Assembly (NCBI GenBank): GCA_031261385.1
Contig: JAISJS010000080.1
Location: forward strand, 1 to 21,760
Source: Treponema sp.
GTDB taxonomy: Bacteria > Spirochaetota > Spirochaetia > Treponematales > Breznakiellaceae
Reading direction: 5' to 3'
DNA length: 21,760 nt
Shown: piece by piece, positions 8,615-15,157 of the stretch
Layout of the letters: each line of letters begins with the position of its first letter
How positions within the stretch are numbered: position 1 is the first letter of the stretch
The notes under the pieces: model-generated
What the model saw: only the letters and a program-made list of their open reading frames with translations
Databases searched by the model: none
What the model was told of the DNA's origin: nothing
Translations under genes and position numbers: made by a program

Positions 8615-8723
8615 AACCGCAGAGAGCACAGAGTAAAGACGCAGAGGGCGCAAAGCAAATACCAAAGATTTATTATATCCTTTTCTCTGCGTTCTCTGCG
8701 CCGCCTTTGCGTTCTCTGCGGTT
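8615..8723. repeat. Large imperfect inverted repeat built of GCAGAG units, between ATPase and permease genes
   Basis: The left arm (8615-8655) starts AACCGCAGAGA and continues with CACAGAG, CGCAGAG and CGCAAAG units. The right arm (8685-8723) is its imperfect reverse complement, ending TCTCTGCGGTT. The outer 11 bases match perfectly and the arms are separated by about 29 AT-rich bases. Such GCAGAG-unit palindromes are, to my knowledge, dispersed intergenic repeats in several bacterial genomes. Here one lies inside an operon, where it would fold into a long RNA hairpin. Confidence 0.8.
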
Positions 8724-8733
8724 TTTCTTTTCT

Positions 8734-9513
8734 TCATTTTATTTCAGCCCCTGCAAGCAGCACATGATCGGTTTTCCACCGTTCAAGATCTCCGGCGGCA
8801 TCCCGCAGTTCATTGACCGGAACATCCGAAACCAGTTCTCCGTCACGAAGGGTGATGATCCGTTTGGTGTACGCAGCAAGTTCAGGCTCGTGGGTTACCA
8901 TAACAATCGTTTTACCCTGCCGGTTAAGATTTTGAAAAATGCTCATTATTTCCAGCGTCATTTCGGTGTCGAGATTTCCCGTAGGCTCATCGGCAAGAAT
9001 AAAGGCGGGATCATTTACCATGGCGCGGGCGATGGCAACCCGCTGCTGCTGACCGCCTGAAAGCTGCGAAGGATAATGATCCATGCGTTCCGTAAGCCCT
9101 ACTTCACGCAGGCAGGCCGCGGCCCGCTCTTTGCGGGAAGCACGTTTTACGGCGCGGTTGTAAAACAGCGGCAGCTCTACATTTTCAAGCGCCGTAGTCC
9201 GCGCCAAAAGATTGAACGCCTGAAACACAAACCCGATTTTTTTATTTCTGATAAGGGCAAAGGTATCCGCATCGGACGCAGATGTTTCAATGCCGTCAAG
9301 GTTGTACGTTCCGCCTGACGGCTTGTCAAGGCAGCCGAGTATGTTCATCAGCGTTGATTTGCCGGAGCCCGAGGGCCCCATAATCGAAACAAATTCTCCG
9401 GCCCCGGTTGAAAGATCAACGCCGCGCAGGGCATTGACGATCACCCCGCCGTCTTTCTTGCCGGCCCCGAGCAGGTAGAATCGTTTGATCCCCCGCATTT
9501 CGATCACCGCCAT
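8734..9513 (-). CDS. ABC transporter ATPase, MacB/LolD type
   Basis: All catalytic motifs are present in this 259-residue nucleotide-binding protein. They are Walker A GPSGSGKST (46-54), Q-loop Gln98, signature LSGGQQQR (151-158), Walker B ILADEP (172-177) with catalytic Glu176, and switch His208. The sequence STLMNILGCLDKPSGG and TGNLD place it in the LolD/MacB/FtsE branch that powers FtsX-type permeases. It works at the inner membrane with the downstream permease and upstream fusion protein. Its ATG shares one base with the fusion-protein stop codon (TAATG), indicating translational coupling. The distance to the permease gene (142 bases) is larger than elsewhere in the operon because of an inserted palindromic repeat. 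Confidence 0.96.
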   Translation of the reverse strand: MAVIEMRGIKRFYLLGAGKKDGGVIVNALRGVDLSTGAGEFVSIMGPSGSGKSTLMNILGCLDKPSGGTYNLDGIETSASDADTFALIRNKKIGFVFQAFNLLARTTALENVELPLFYNRAVKRASRKERAAACLREVGLTERMDHYPSQLSGGQQQRVAIARAMVNDPAFILADEPTGNLDTEMTLEIMSIFQNLNRQGKTIVMVTHEPELAAYTKRIITLRDGELVSDVPVNELRDAAGDLERWKTDHVLLAGAEIK

Positions 9514-10883
9514 TAAATTTTTTCCCTCAGAATAATTTTCATTCCTTCAAGAGCGGCTTCCGGTTCCGTATCTGATTCGGCTCTGAAAAGATGCACGGGG
9601 CTCACCTCGGTGCTGATGCCGTTGGTGATTCCCGTCCGCACCAGTATGCAGTCAGGCTTGCCGTCTGCGCCGATAAACCAAAGCGGGCGGGGCGCTGTTC
9701 TGACTGCGGCGCCTGTACGTGTCCCCGTTCCCTGCCGCTGCGCCGCATTTCCCTGTCCGCCCGGCGCCCGCATCCTTCCGCCGCCGGGCATGGAAGGGGC
9801 TAAAAGCCCGGAGATACCGCTTTGTGCATTTGCGTTTGTGCTGCTTGTGCCTGCTGCTGCAGTGTTCTTCTGCGCCTCGGCCCGTGCATCGATCGCCGCC
9901 TGCTTTTGCTCATCATTCATCCCTTTAAGTGAGGCATTAAAAACCTTTTCGCCGATTTCATCGGTAGTTAAACTTGTTGGCGTAAAACGCAGGGCGGCAT
10001 TGGACACAAGCAGTATATCTTCCCGCCGTTCCTCGATAAATTCCACCGCGCAGGTCATACCGGGAAGCAGGGCGCCGTCTTTATTGTTTACGCTGATGAT
10101 CACGTTATACGAAACCACATTGTCCACTATCTGGGGCATAAGCCGCTTGCTTTCCACTGTTCCGGTAAAGTTCCGCCCCGGCATCGCCTCCAGGGTAAAG
10201 CGCACATCCTGCCCTTCGCTAATTGTGGCGATATCCAGTTCCCCGACCCAGGATTCAATCTGCATTTCCTCAAGATTTTCCGCCAGTGTAAAAATTGCCG
10301 ATGAATTACTGCTGGAGCTGTCCACCACCGTATCGCCTTCGTTGATTTTCCGCTCCAGCACAATCCCGTCAATGGGAGACGTGATATAGGCGTATTGGTT
10401 TATTTCAGTCTCGATACTTTTAAGATTTGCCTCCGTCGCGGAAAGCTCCGCCGCCTGAACGTCAAGGGTGGTCTTGCCGGTTTTAAGCTCGTATTCGGAG
10501 ATAAGGTTTTTTTCCGCCAGCGCCTGCTGGTTCCGGTAATTGACGCTCTGCAGCTCATAGTTTGCCCTGGTCTTAATCACCTGGGCCATCTGCTGTTCCC
10601 GCTGCAGTCTGAGCATATCGGTATTGAGTTCCGCCAGCACATCGCCCTTTTTGATGGTATCGTTATAATCAACGTAAATTTTTTCAACCTTGCCGCTCAT
10701 ACGGGGCAGCACCTTAACGGTAGCGACCGGATTGATGGTCCCGCTCGACGACACCGTTTTTTCCAGACTGCCCCGGCTGACGGCAGTAAAATCATACGCG
10801 GCATTTTTGGCCTTTGTTCCGCAGGCGGCAAAGGTCAGCGCAAACGCGATAAGGGCGGCGCCGGTCAACAAGTTTTTCTTCAA
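9513..10883 (-). CDS. MacA-like periplasmic membrane-fusion lipoprotein
   Basis: This protein bridges the inner-membrane ABC transporter and the TolC channel. The visible domains are a lipoprotein signal ending TFAACG (Cys21), the first half of the lipoyl/barrel-sandwich hybrid (SGKVEKIYVDYNDTIKKGDVLAEL), a coiled-coil hairpin rich in Gln/Ala/Glu, the second lipoyl half (ITSPIDGIVLERKINEGDTV), a beta-barrel and a Gly/Ala/Arg-rich low-complexity insert before the C-terminal domain. I chose TTG at 10883-10881 (456 codons). It has GGGAG 8 bases upstream, it gives a normal MKKN signal-peptide start, and the sigma54 promoter would start transcription near 10897, downstream of the in-frame ATG at 10901. 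The lipobox has Phe at -3, a looseness accepted in spirochaetes. Confidence 0.92.
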   Translation of the reverse strand: MKKNLLTGAALIAFALTFAACGTKAKNAAYDFTAVSRGSLEKTVSSSGTINPVATVKVLPRMSGKVEKIYVDYNDTIKKGDVLAELNTDMLRLQREQQMAQVIKTRANYELQSVNYRNQQALAEKNLISEYELKTGKTTLDVQAAELSATEANLKSIETEINQYAYITSPIDGIVLERKINEGDTVVDSSSSNSSAIFTLAENLEEMQIESWVGELDIATISEGQDVRFTLEAMPGRNFTGTVESKRLMPQIVDNVVSYNVIISVNNKDGALLPGMTCAVEFIEERREDILLVSNAALRFTPTSLTTDEIGEKVFNASLKGMNDEQKQAAIDARAEAQKNTAAAGTSSTNANAQSGISGLLAPSMPGGGRMRAPGGQGNAAQRQGTGTRTGAAVRTAPRPLWFIGADGKPDCILVRTGITNGISTEVSPVHLFRAESDTEPEAALEGMKIILREKI

Positions 10884-10907
10884 AATAGTAACTCCCTCCA
10901 TATTACA

Positions 10908-10923
10908 AGCACAAACCGTGCCA
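10908..10923 (-). promoter_or_regulatory. Sigma54 (-24/-12) promoter of the efflux operon
   Basis: The minus strand reads TGGCACGGTTTGTGCT, against the consensus TGGCACG-N4-TTGCW. Every fixed base agrees except one T to G at the start of the -12 element, and the GG and GC dinucleotides have the correct spacing. With C at -12, transcription would start near 10897, just before the GGGAG ribosome site. The operon encodes its own NtrC-type activator, which makes a chance match less likely. Confidence 0.75.
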
Positions 10924-11005
10924 AGCCGAAATAACCGTATTTATGGGAATAGTATAGCAAAAAGGGCAATGTAAGTGTGAAGATTTTACGCAGATTTGGA
11001 TGGTG

Positions 11006-11018
11006 GGTAAATTTTACC
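11006..11018. promoter_or_regulatory. 13-bp palindrome, candidate enhancer site for the NtrC-type regulator
   Basis: GGTAAATTTTACC is a perfect palindrome around a central T. Its centre lies about 115 bp upstream of the predicted sigma54 start site, the usual distance for an upstream activating sequence. A related half-site ATTTTAC recurs at 10983-10989. Binding by the operon's regulator is inferred. Confidence 0.45.
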
Positions 11019-11057
11019 TGATTAACTAAAATCGCCGTGTTTTCAATTTCCCCGAAT

Positions 11058-11088
11058 ATGTGTCATACTTCTGCGTACCATGACACAT
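11058..11088 (+). promoter_or_regulatory. Inverted repeat over the start codon of the cation transporter gene
   Basis: ATGTGTCAT (11058-11066) and ATGACACAT (11080-11088) are perfect 9-base inverted repeats, 22 bases centre to centre. The right arm contains the ATG start codon; the left arm overlaps a -10-like CATACT (11064-11069). It could be an operator for a repressor binding one face of the helix, or an RNA hairpin hiding the start codon. Confidence 0.5.
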
Positions 11089-12030
11089 GAAACGCAGGGC
11101 GTTGTTAAAATTGGTGACAAGGCGCGGATCATCAGGGCGGCGGCGTTGACGGCCCTTTTTGGGAACGCGGTTCTGGCGGCGGTAAAAATCGGCGCGGGTA
11201 TTTATGCAAACAGTCTTGCCGTGCTCGGCGACGGAATCGACTCATCGGTGGATGTGCTTATTGCGATCATGTCACTGCTGGTGGCGGGAATTATTTCGCG
11301 TCCGGCGGACAAGGGGCACCCCTGGGGACACGGCAGGGCGGAGACGGTTGCCACGACCTTGCTGGCCTGCATACTGTTTTTTGCCGGAGCGCAGCTCATT
11401 CTCAATTCAGCAGGGGATATCATCTTTGGGGAAAAACGGGAGGTACCCACGGCCCCGGCCCTCTTTGCCACCCTTGTTTCAATCGGGGGAAAGATCCTTC
11501 TGGCCTGGAGCCAGTATGCCTTTGGGAAAAAGGCCGGGTCGCCGATGCTCCGGGCAAATGCAAAAAACATGATTGGCGATGTAGTGCTTTCCGCAGGGGT
11601 ACTTATCGGCATAGGACTTTCCATGCTGCTGAACATCGCCATCATCGATTCTGCGGCTGCTATCCTCGTGGGGCTTTGGGTGATCAAGTCGGCGGTGGGG
11701 ATTTTCATGGAGGCCAATACGGAACTTATGGACGGCGGCTCCGGTACGGAATTTTACCGTATCCTTTTTGATGCGGTTCGTTCCGTCGAGGGAGTGGGAA
11801 ATCCCCACCGCGCCCGTATGCGGCGCATTGCCGGACTCTGGGATATCGATATTGATATTGAAGTAAAACCCAACATGACTGTCCTTGAAGCCCACTGGGT
11901 TGCACACCAGGTTGAAGAGGCCATAAAGGAGCGGATCGAAGGGGTATATGATATTATGATTCACGTTGAGCCCAGGGGGAACGAAGAATGGGAGGGCTAC
12001 GGCCTCAGTGAGGATGAAGTAAAAGATTGA
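11080..12030 (+). CDS. Cation diffusion facilitator (CDF) metal exporter
   Basis: This 316-residue CDF protein exports divalent metal ions by proton exchange. Six membrane helices (about 17-215) precede a cytoplasmic metal-sensing domain (about 220-305). The transport site has Asp54 and Asp58 in helix 2 (GIDSSVD) and Asp167 in helix 5 (NMIGD). The histidine found in Zn2+ transporters such as FieF/YiiP is Asn163 here, so the metal may not be zinc; manganese or iron are alternatives. The family mark HPWGHGRAE (80-88) is present. It is a single gene, divergent from the efflux operon and convergent with the next. No Shine-Dalgarno is visible. The start codon sits in an inverted repeat 10 bases after a -10-like box. 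Confidence 0.92.
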   Translation: MTHETQGVVKIGDKARIIRAAALTALFGNAVLAAVKIGAGIYANSLAVLGDGIDSSVDVLIAIMSLLVAGIISRPADKGHPWGHGRAETVATTLLACILFFAGAQLILNSAGDIIFGEKREVPTAPALFATLVSIGGKILLAWSQYAFGKKAGSPMLRANAKNMIGDVVLSAGVLIGIGLSMLLNIAIIDSAAAILVGLWVIKSAVGIFMEANTELMDGGSGTEFYRILFDAVRSVEGVGNPHRARMRRIAGLWDIDIDIEVKPNMTVLEAHWVAHQVEEAIKERIEGVYDIMIHVEPRGNEEWEGYGLSEDEVKD

Positions 12031-12036
12031 AGGCGT

Positions 12037-12576
12037 TTAAAACGTCACCACTGCCGGCAGGGATATATCGGAGGCGGTTTTTACCAGGGACATAAAATAC
12101 CGGAAGCGGCTGGTCCATGCGGCAATAAGCCGGTCTGCCCCAGCGTCGTCAAAGCCGGTATCCGCGGTTCTCCGGGGAAACTGAAACAACACGGTCCACG
12201 CCCCTGTTTCGTTCTCGCTGTTTAAGGGAAAACCGACAAGGAGTGTTCCGCCGTTATCCCGCTGCATGACGCCGGTGAGCCTGCTTCCGCGGGGAAGTGT
12301 ACGGGATTCCCAAACTGCCTGAGAAAAAACCAGGGGTTCCCCGCTTACCCAGATGGAGAACGTTGTGTCTCCGGAACGGTACTCGGCCGAAATGGCAGGA
12401 AATACATTGGCGCCGAATCCGGGAATTCCCGTTATCCAGGAGTTACCCTTGATCATTACGGCGCTGTGTTCCTGAGCCGCCGCCGCCGCGGTCAAAAAAC
12501 CGGCAAGAAAAAGACATAAAAGAAAACGGCCTGCGCCCGTAAAAGGTAAGTTCAAAGTACCTTCATTTTTTTTCAT
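12037..12576 (-). CDS. Secreted protein of unknown function
   Basis: I do not recognise a family in this 179-residue protein. It starts with a charged stretch followed by a signal peptide (hydrophobic 17-34, Ala-rich cleavage region before QEHS). The mature part is Gly/Ser/Thr- and aromatic-rich, consistent with a beta-rich periplasmic or outer-membrane-associated protein. It has no lipobox and no Cys in the mature part. AGGTGAT just before the ATG is an acceptable ribosome site. It ends 6 bases from the CDF stop codon and starts 19 bases from the divergent neighbour, so the two divergent genes must share a very compact control region and may be functionally linked. Confidence 0.7.
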   Translation of the reverse strand: MKKNEGTLNLPFTGAGRFLLCLFLAGFLTAAAAAQEHSAVMIKGNSWITGIPGFGANVFPAISAEYRSGDTTFSIWVSGEPLVFSQAVWESRTLPRGSRLTGVMQRDNGGTLLVGFPLNSENETGAWTVLFQFPRRTADTGFDDAGADRLIAAWTSRFRYFMSLVKTASDISLPAVVTF

Positions 12577-12590
12577 TTATCACCTATAAT
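12562..12590 (+). promoter_or_regulatory. Promoter with perfect -10 box 5 bases before the start codon
   Basis: TATAAT at 12585-12590 is followed after 5 bases by the ATG at 12596; a weak -35 TTCATT lies 17 bases upstream (12562-12567). There is no ribosome site, so a leaderless transcript is likely. Confidence 0.4.
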
Positions 12591-12595
12591 ATCCC

Positions 12596-14491
12596 ATGGC
12601 TCAATCGACTGACCTTTATCCTATTTTAAAGGCTTATGCGAATAAAAACAATTCACCGTACATAGAGATCGATGTTTTTTTGGGCTTTTTAAAAAATTAT
12701 TCCGGGCGCAAGGCGCCTGAACAGCCCGAATGGGCCAAATGGACAAAGGAAACGGGGCTCAAATTCTGGAGTGAGATGTCGGGCCTTGTCGAAAGCGAAA
12801 AATGTATTCTCCTGTCGGATACTGCCGAGGGCCGTATCTATATGCCGCATTACTACGCCGAGGCCCTGCAGGAAGCATACCGGTCCATTGACAATACGGC
12901 AGATATGCCGTTCCCCGATGAAGAGTCCCTGCGGATCACCATTCCCCAGGATCAGTTAAAGTTCGTCAACCTGGGTTCGGATTTTGCCCCCTATTTTGAA
13001 AAACCCGATACGGAAGTCCTGCCCATTATCAAAATGATTTTTCCCGACGGTTACGGTTCCGCATTGGTACTGTCACCGATGATCCCCCGGCGGCTTATGG
13101 AGGCGTCGCTTCTTAAAGTGCGGAACTACCTCCGCAGCCACGGCAACAAGGAATATGCCCTGCACAAACTTACCCCTCAGCTTCAGGGCAAAGAGAAGTA
13201 CCTTAGGGAGATACTGGAGCAGATTTTAATCCGCCCCCTGGACCTTATCACTGCGATGGAAGCTTTTGGGGATTTTTCGTATCTTTTTTGGGCGTACTTC
13301 TGCGCTCTGGTAAAGAACGATATCAAAAAGAAAAAAGAAATCCTTGCCGAAGACCTTGCGGCAATACAGGCCGTGTATGTCATCGAAGTCTGCAACGGGT
13401 TCTACAAGGCGCGGGCGGTTAAACAGCGGGAGCGCGAGCTGGCGTTCAAGGCACTTGAATTCCACATGGAGCAGCCCCCCTGCCATTATGCCATGGATCA
13501 AATCATCAAGTTTACCAACAACAAAGGCGTGCCGCTTATCGGGCTGTACTCCATGGAAGATCTGGAAAAATATGTCGTAAAACGGACCACAGAAAGCATG
13601 GACAGCGAGTTACCGGCATGGCTGGTTTTTCCGGGGACAAAGGAGATGCGGTGGTATATCAGAAAGGATAAATTGCTCTCCCTGTGCGCAAAGCTTTTGG
13701 TTGATACCCGCCCGGTAATAAAAAAATCGATTACAAAACGCTGGATGAAGCTTCTGCGGGAATTCTGGAGTGAGCCCGCCATGGAAAAGGATGCGGAATT
13801 TGATAATTTGCTGACCATCTATACCAAAGCCAAAGCGCCGCTTCTGACCAGCCTCCTTAAAAGTGAAAAACTGCTCTGGGTTTACGAGGAGGCATCGCAT
13901 AATCAAGGCGCTATTCCGCCCTCATCCCGTATTTTCAAAGACGGCAGGCTGATTCCGATGAGCGCCCTCTATACCATCAGCCGTAAGGATATCCTTACCG
14001 ATGCAAAGATACTCCTTCCCTTTTGGTATTCGGTTCCCGTGCTTACCGCCATTATCGCGTTTTTTTACAATTTGGGGAAAAAGAAAAAGCGAAAACAGCA
14101 GGCCGGCAGAGAAATTATTGTTGAAGAAGAAGCCGAAGAAGGCGAAGCCAAAGATATACGGCACGCCGCACGGGAGATTGAAGCCAGCCTGGTTCCCCCG
14201 GGGCAGACGCTGGACGCGTATCTTACCGACCTGGAAACCCGGTGGAGCAGGCTCCTCGATAAAAATGCCCGGAAAAACCTTGTGGAGGACGTCAATTCCC
14301 TGGTACGGGATCATTTGCGCCGGGTTATACGAGTCCAGAAAAACAGGCGGATTACCCGGGAAAGTTTAAGCGATATGGCAACGGGCCTTGTTACCCACAC
14401 CCCCGCTCTGCAGAAGCTCAGCGGGCAGGAATCACTGCACCTGTACATGGAATTATACATGGTCAAGCTGCTGCTCAACATCAAAATGTGA
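12596..14491 (+). CDS. Large membrane-anchored protein of unknown function
   Basis: I do not recognise this 631-residue protein. Residues 1-465 are mostly helical, soluble in composition and rich in Lys, Glu, Trp and Tyr. One hydrophobic segment (about 470-487, FWYSVPVLTAIIAFFYNL) is followed at once by a basic run (KKKKRK), a typical single membrane anchor with a cytoplasmic C-terminal side. Residues 500-631 are charged and probably coiled, starting with an acidic patch. There is no signal peptide, so the large N-terminal part would be exported only if the anchor acts as a signal-anchor; topology is uncertain. It lies just before ssb and is divergent from a secreted protein. Complete frame and ordinary codon use indicate a real gene. 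Confidence 0.8.
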   Translation: MAQSTDLYPILKAYANKNNSPYIEIDVFLGFLKNYSGRKAPEQPEWAKWTKETGLKFWSEMSGLVESEKCILLSDTAEGRIYMPHYYAEALQEAYRSIDNTADMPFPDEESLRITIPQDQLKFVNLGSDFAPYFEKPDTEVLPIIKMIFPDGYGSALVLSPMIPRRLMEASLLKVRNYLRSHGNKEYALHKLTPQLQGKEKYLREILEQILIRPLDLITAMEAFGDFSYLFWAYFCALVKNDIKKKKEILAEDLAAIQAVYVIEVCNGFYKARAVKQRERELAFKALEFHMEQPPCHYAMDQIIKFTNNKGVPLIGLYSMEDLEKYVVKRTTESMDSELPAWLVFPGTKEMRWYIRKDKLLSLCAKLLVDTRPVIKKSITKRWMKLLREFWSEPAMEKDAEFDNLLTIYTKAKAPLLTSLLKSEKLLWVYEEASHNQGAIPPSSRIFKDGRLIPMSALYTISRKDILTDAKILLPFWYSVPVLTAIIAFFYNLGKKKKRKQQAGREIIVEEEAEEGEAKDIRHAAREIEASLVPPGQTLDAYLTDLETRWSRLLDKNARKNLVEDVNSLVRDHLRRVIRVQKNRRITRESLSDMATGLVTHTPALQKLSGQESLHLYMELYMVKLLLNIKM

Positions 14492-14497
14492 CGAATT

Positions 14498-14560
14498 TTC
14501 ACTTTTTTTTCATTTTTTTCGGTTTTGACTAAAGCGCCACGCATCCTGGTTCCCTATATA
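14498..14560 (+). promoter_or_regulatory. Promoter-like element upstream of ssb, copy A of a shared motif
   Basis: It starts with TTCACTTTTTT and a T-rich tract, then TTTTGACTAAAGC (14523-14535), and ends with TTCCC followed by TATATA (14555-14560). The same series occurs upstream of the lipoprotein gene at 20381-20315 on the minus strand. The TTGACT to TATATA distance (24) is too long for a simple sigma70 promoter, so TTTTGACTAAAGC may be a regulator site. Confidence 0.5.
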
Positions 14561-14566
14561 GGTATC

Positions 14567-14641
14567 ATGAAAACTTCCATCGGGAAGTCCATGACCGGCG
14601 GCTTTATGCCTCCGGAACCTATTAGGAGGCGTTTATTATGA
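14567..14641 (+). CDS. Possible 24-codon leader ORF coupled to ssb
   Basis: An ATG 6 bases after TATATA opens a 24-codon frame (MKTSIGKSMTG... to ...RRRLL) whose TGA overlaps the ssb start codon as ATGA. No proper ribosome site precedes it, so it would be translated leaderless. The overlap would couple its translation to ssb. It is too short for coding statistics and may be fortuitous. Confidence 0.3.
   Translation: MKTSIGKSMTGGFMPPEPIRRRLL
14609..14629 (+). promoter_or_regulatory. Possible hairpin masking the ssb ribosome site
   Basis: CCTCC (14609-14613) can pair with GGAGG (14625-14629), the Shine-Dalgarno of ssb, over an 11-base loop. A second hairpin, ACTTCC/GGAAGT, lies just upstream. 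Such folding could adjust ssb translation, but no conservation data are at hand. Confidence 0.3.
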
Positions 14642-15108
14642 ACAACCTCAACTCAATTCTCATCGAAGGAAATCTGGTAAGAGATCCGCTCTTGCGTTCC
14701 ACCCCCAAGGGAACATCGCTTTGCACCTTCAGCCTTGCCTCCAATCGTTTCTTCAAACAAGATTCAGGATTGGAAAAGGAAGTAGGATTTTTCGACGTGG
14801 AAACATGGTCGAAACTGGCCGAAAATTGCTACAATCTTGGTCACAAGGGCCGCGGGGTCCGGGTGGTGGGCCGCCTGAAGCAATCGCGCTGGAACGATTC
14901 CGACGGGAAGACCCGGTCCAAGGTAACCATTGTGGCAGAACATGTGGAATTCCGTCCTGATTTTAAAAAGGACAGCGAAGCCGGGCCTGACTTTGCCGGC
15001 GAAGCGTCCGGTCTGGCAGCGCCCGGTTTTTCTTCGTCGCCGCCGGTTATGGAACAGGATGCGGAAATCCCCGCACTGGTGGAGGAGCTTGAACCGGTAA
15101 CGTTCTGA
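14638..15108 (+). CDS. ssb: Single-stranded DNA-binding protein
   Basis: This 156-residue SSB coats single-stranded DNA during replication and repair and recruits partner enzymes. The OB-fold (1-108) starts NSILIEGNLVRDPLLRSTPKGTSLCTFSLASNR and continues with FFDVETWSKLAENC and KGRGVRVVGRLKQSRW, all standard for bacterial SSB. A Pro/Gly/Ser-rich linker follows. The C-terminal tip is acidic and ends in Phe (EELEPVTF) rather than the usual DDDIPF, so the protein-interaction tip is recognisable but altered. AGGAGG (14624-14629) is well spaced before the ATG. The gene is probably transcribed from the element at 14498-14560. An overlapping mini-ORF and a ribosome-site hairpin lie just upstream. 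Confidence 0.96.
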   Translation: MNNLNSILIEGNLVRDPLLRSTPKGTSLCTFSLASNRFFKQDSGLEKEVGFFDVETWSKLAENCYNLGHKGRGVRVVGRLKQSRWNDSDGKTRSKVTIVAEHVEFRPDFKKDSEAGPDFAGEASGLAAPGFSSSPPVMEQDAEIPALVEELEPVTF

Positions 15109-15123
15109 GCGGCGTAATGCCTA

Positions 15124-15153
15124 TTGACACCGGCTGCTCCGCAGTGTAATACT
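15124..15153 (+). promoter_or_regulatory. Promoter of the riboswitch and oadB transcript
   Basis: A perfect -35 box TTGACA (15124-15129) is followed after 18 bases by AATACT (15148-15153), or after 17 by TAATAC. Transcription would start near 15160, exactly where the riboswitch aptamer begins. Confidence 0.65.
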
Positions 15154-15157
15154 GATT

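Noticed and set aside
8443..8658. Short ORF reading through the GCAGAG palindrome
   Set aside because: Such Leu/Cys/Arg-rich ORFs are translation artefacts of this repeat, and it overlaps the permease start.
8615..8723. CRISPR array
   Set aside because: The units are short, imperfect and arranged as one inverted pair without spacers.
10884..10901. ATG start of macA at 10901
   Set aside because: No ribosome site, lies upstream of the predicted sigma54 transcript start, and adds non-typical residues before the signal peptide.
10951..10981. Alternative sigma70 promoter for macA (TTCACA and TATACT on the minus strand)
   Set aside because: The spacer is 19 bases, and the sigma54 match just downstream is much better. 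It could still give a basal transcript.
12033..12045. Palindrome GCGTTTAAAACG between convergent genes as a terminator
   Set aside because: No loop is left for a hairpin and there is no T-tract.
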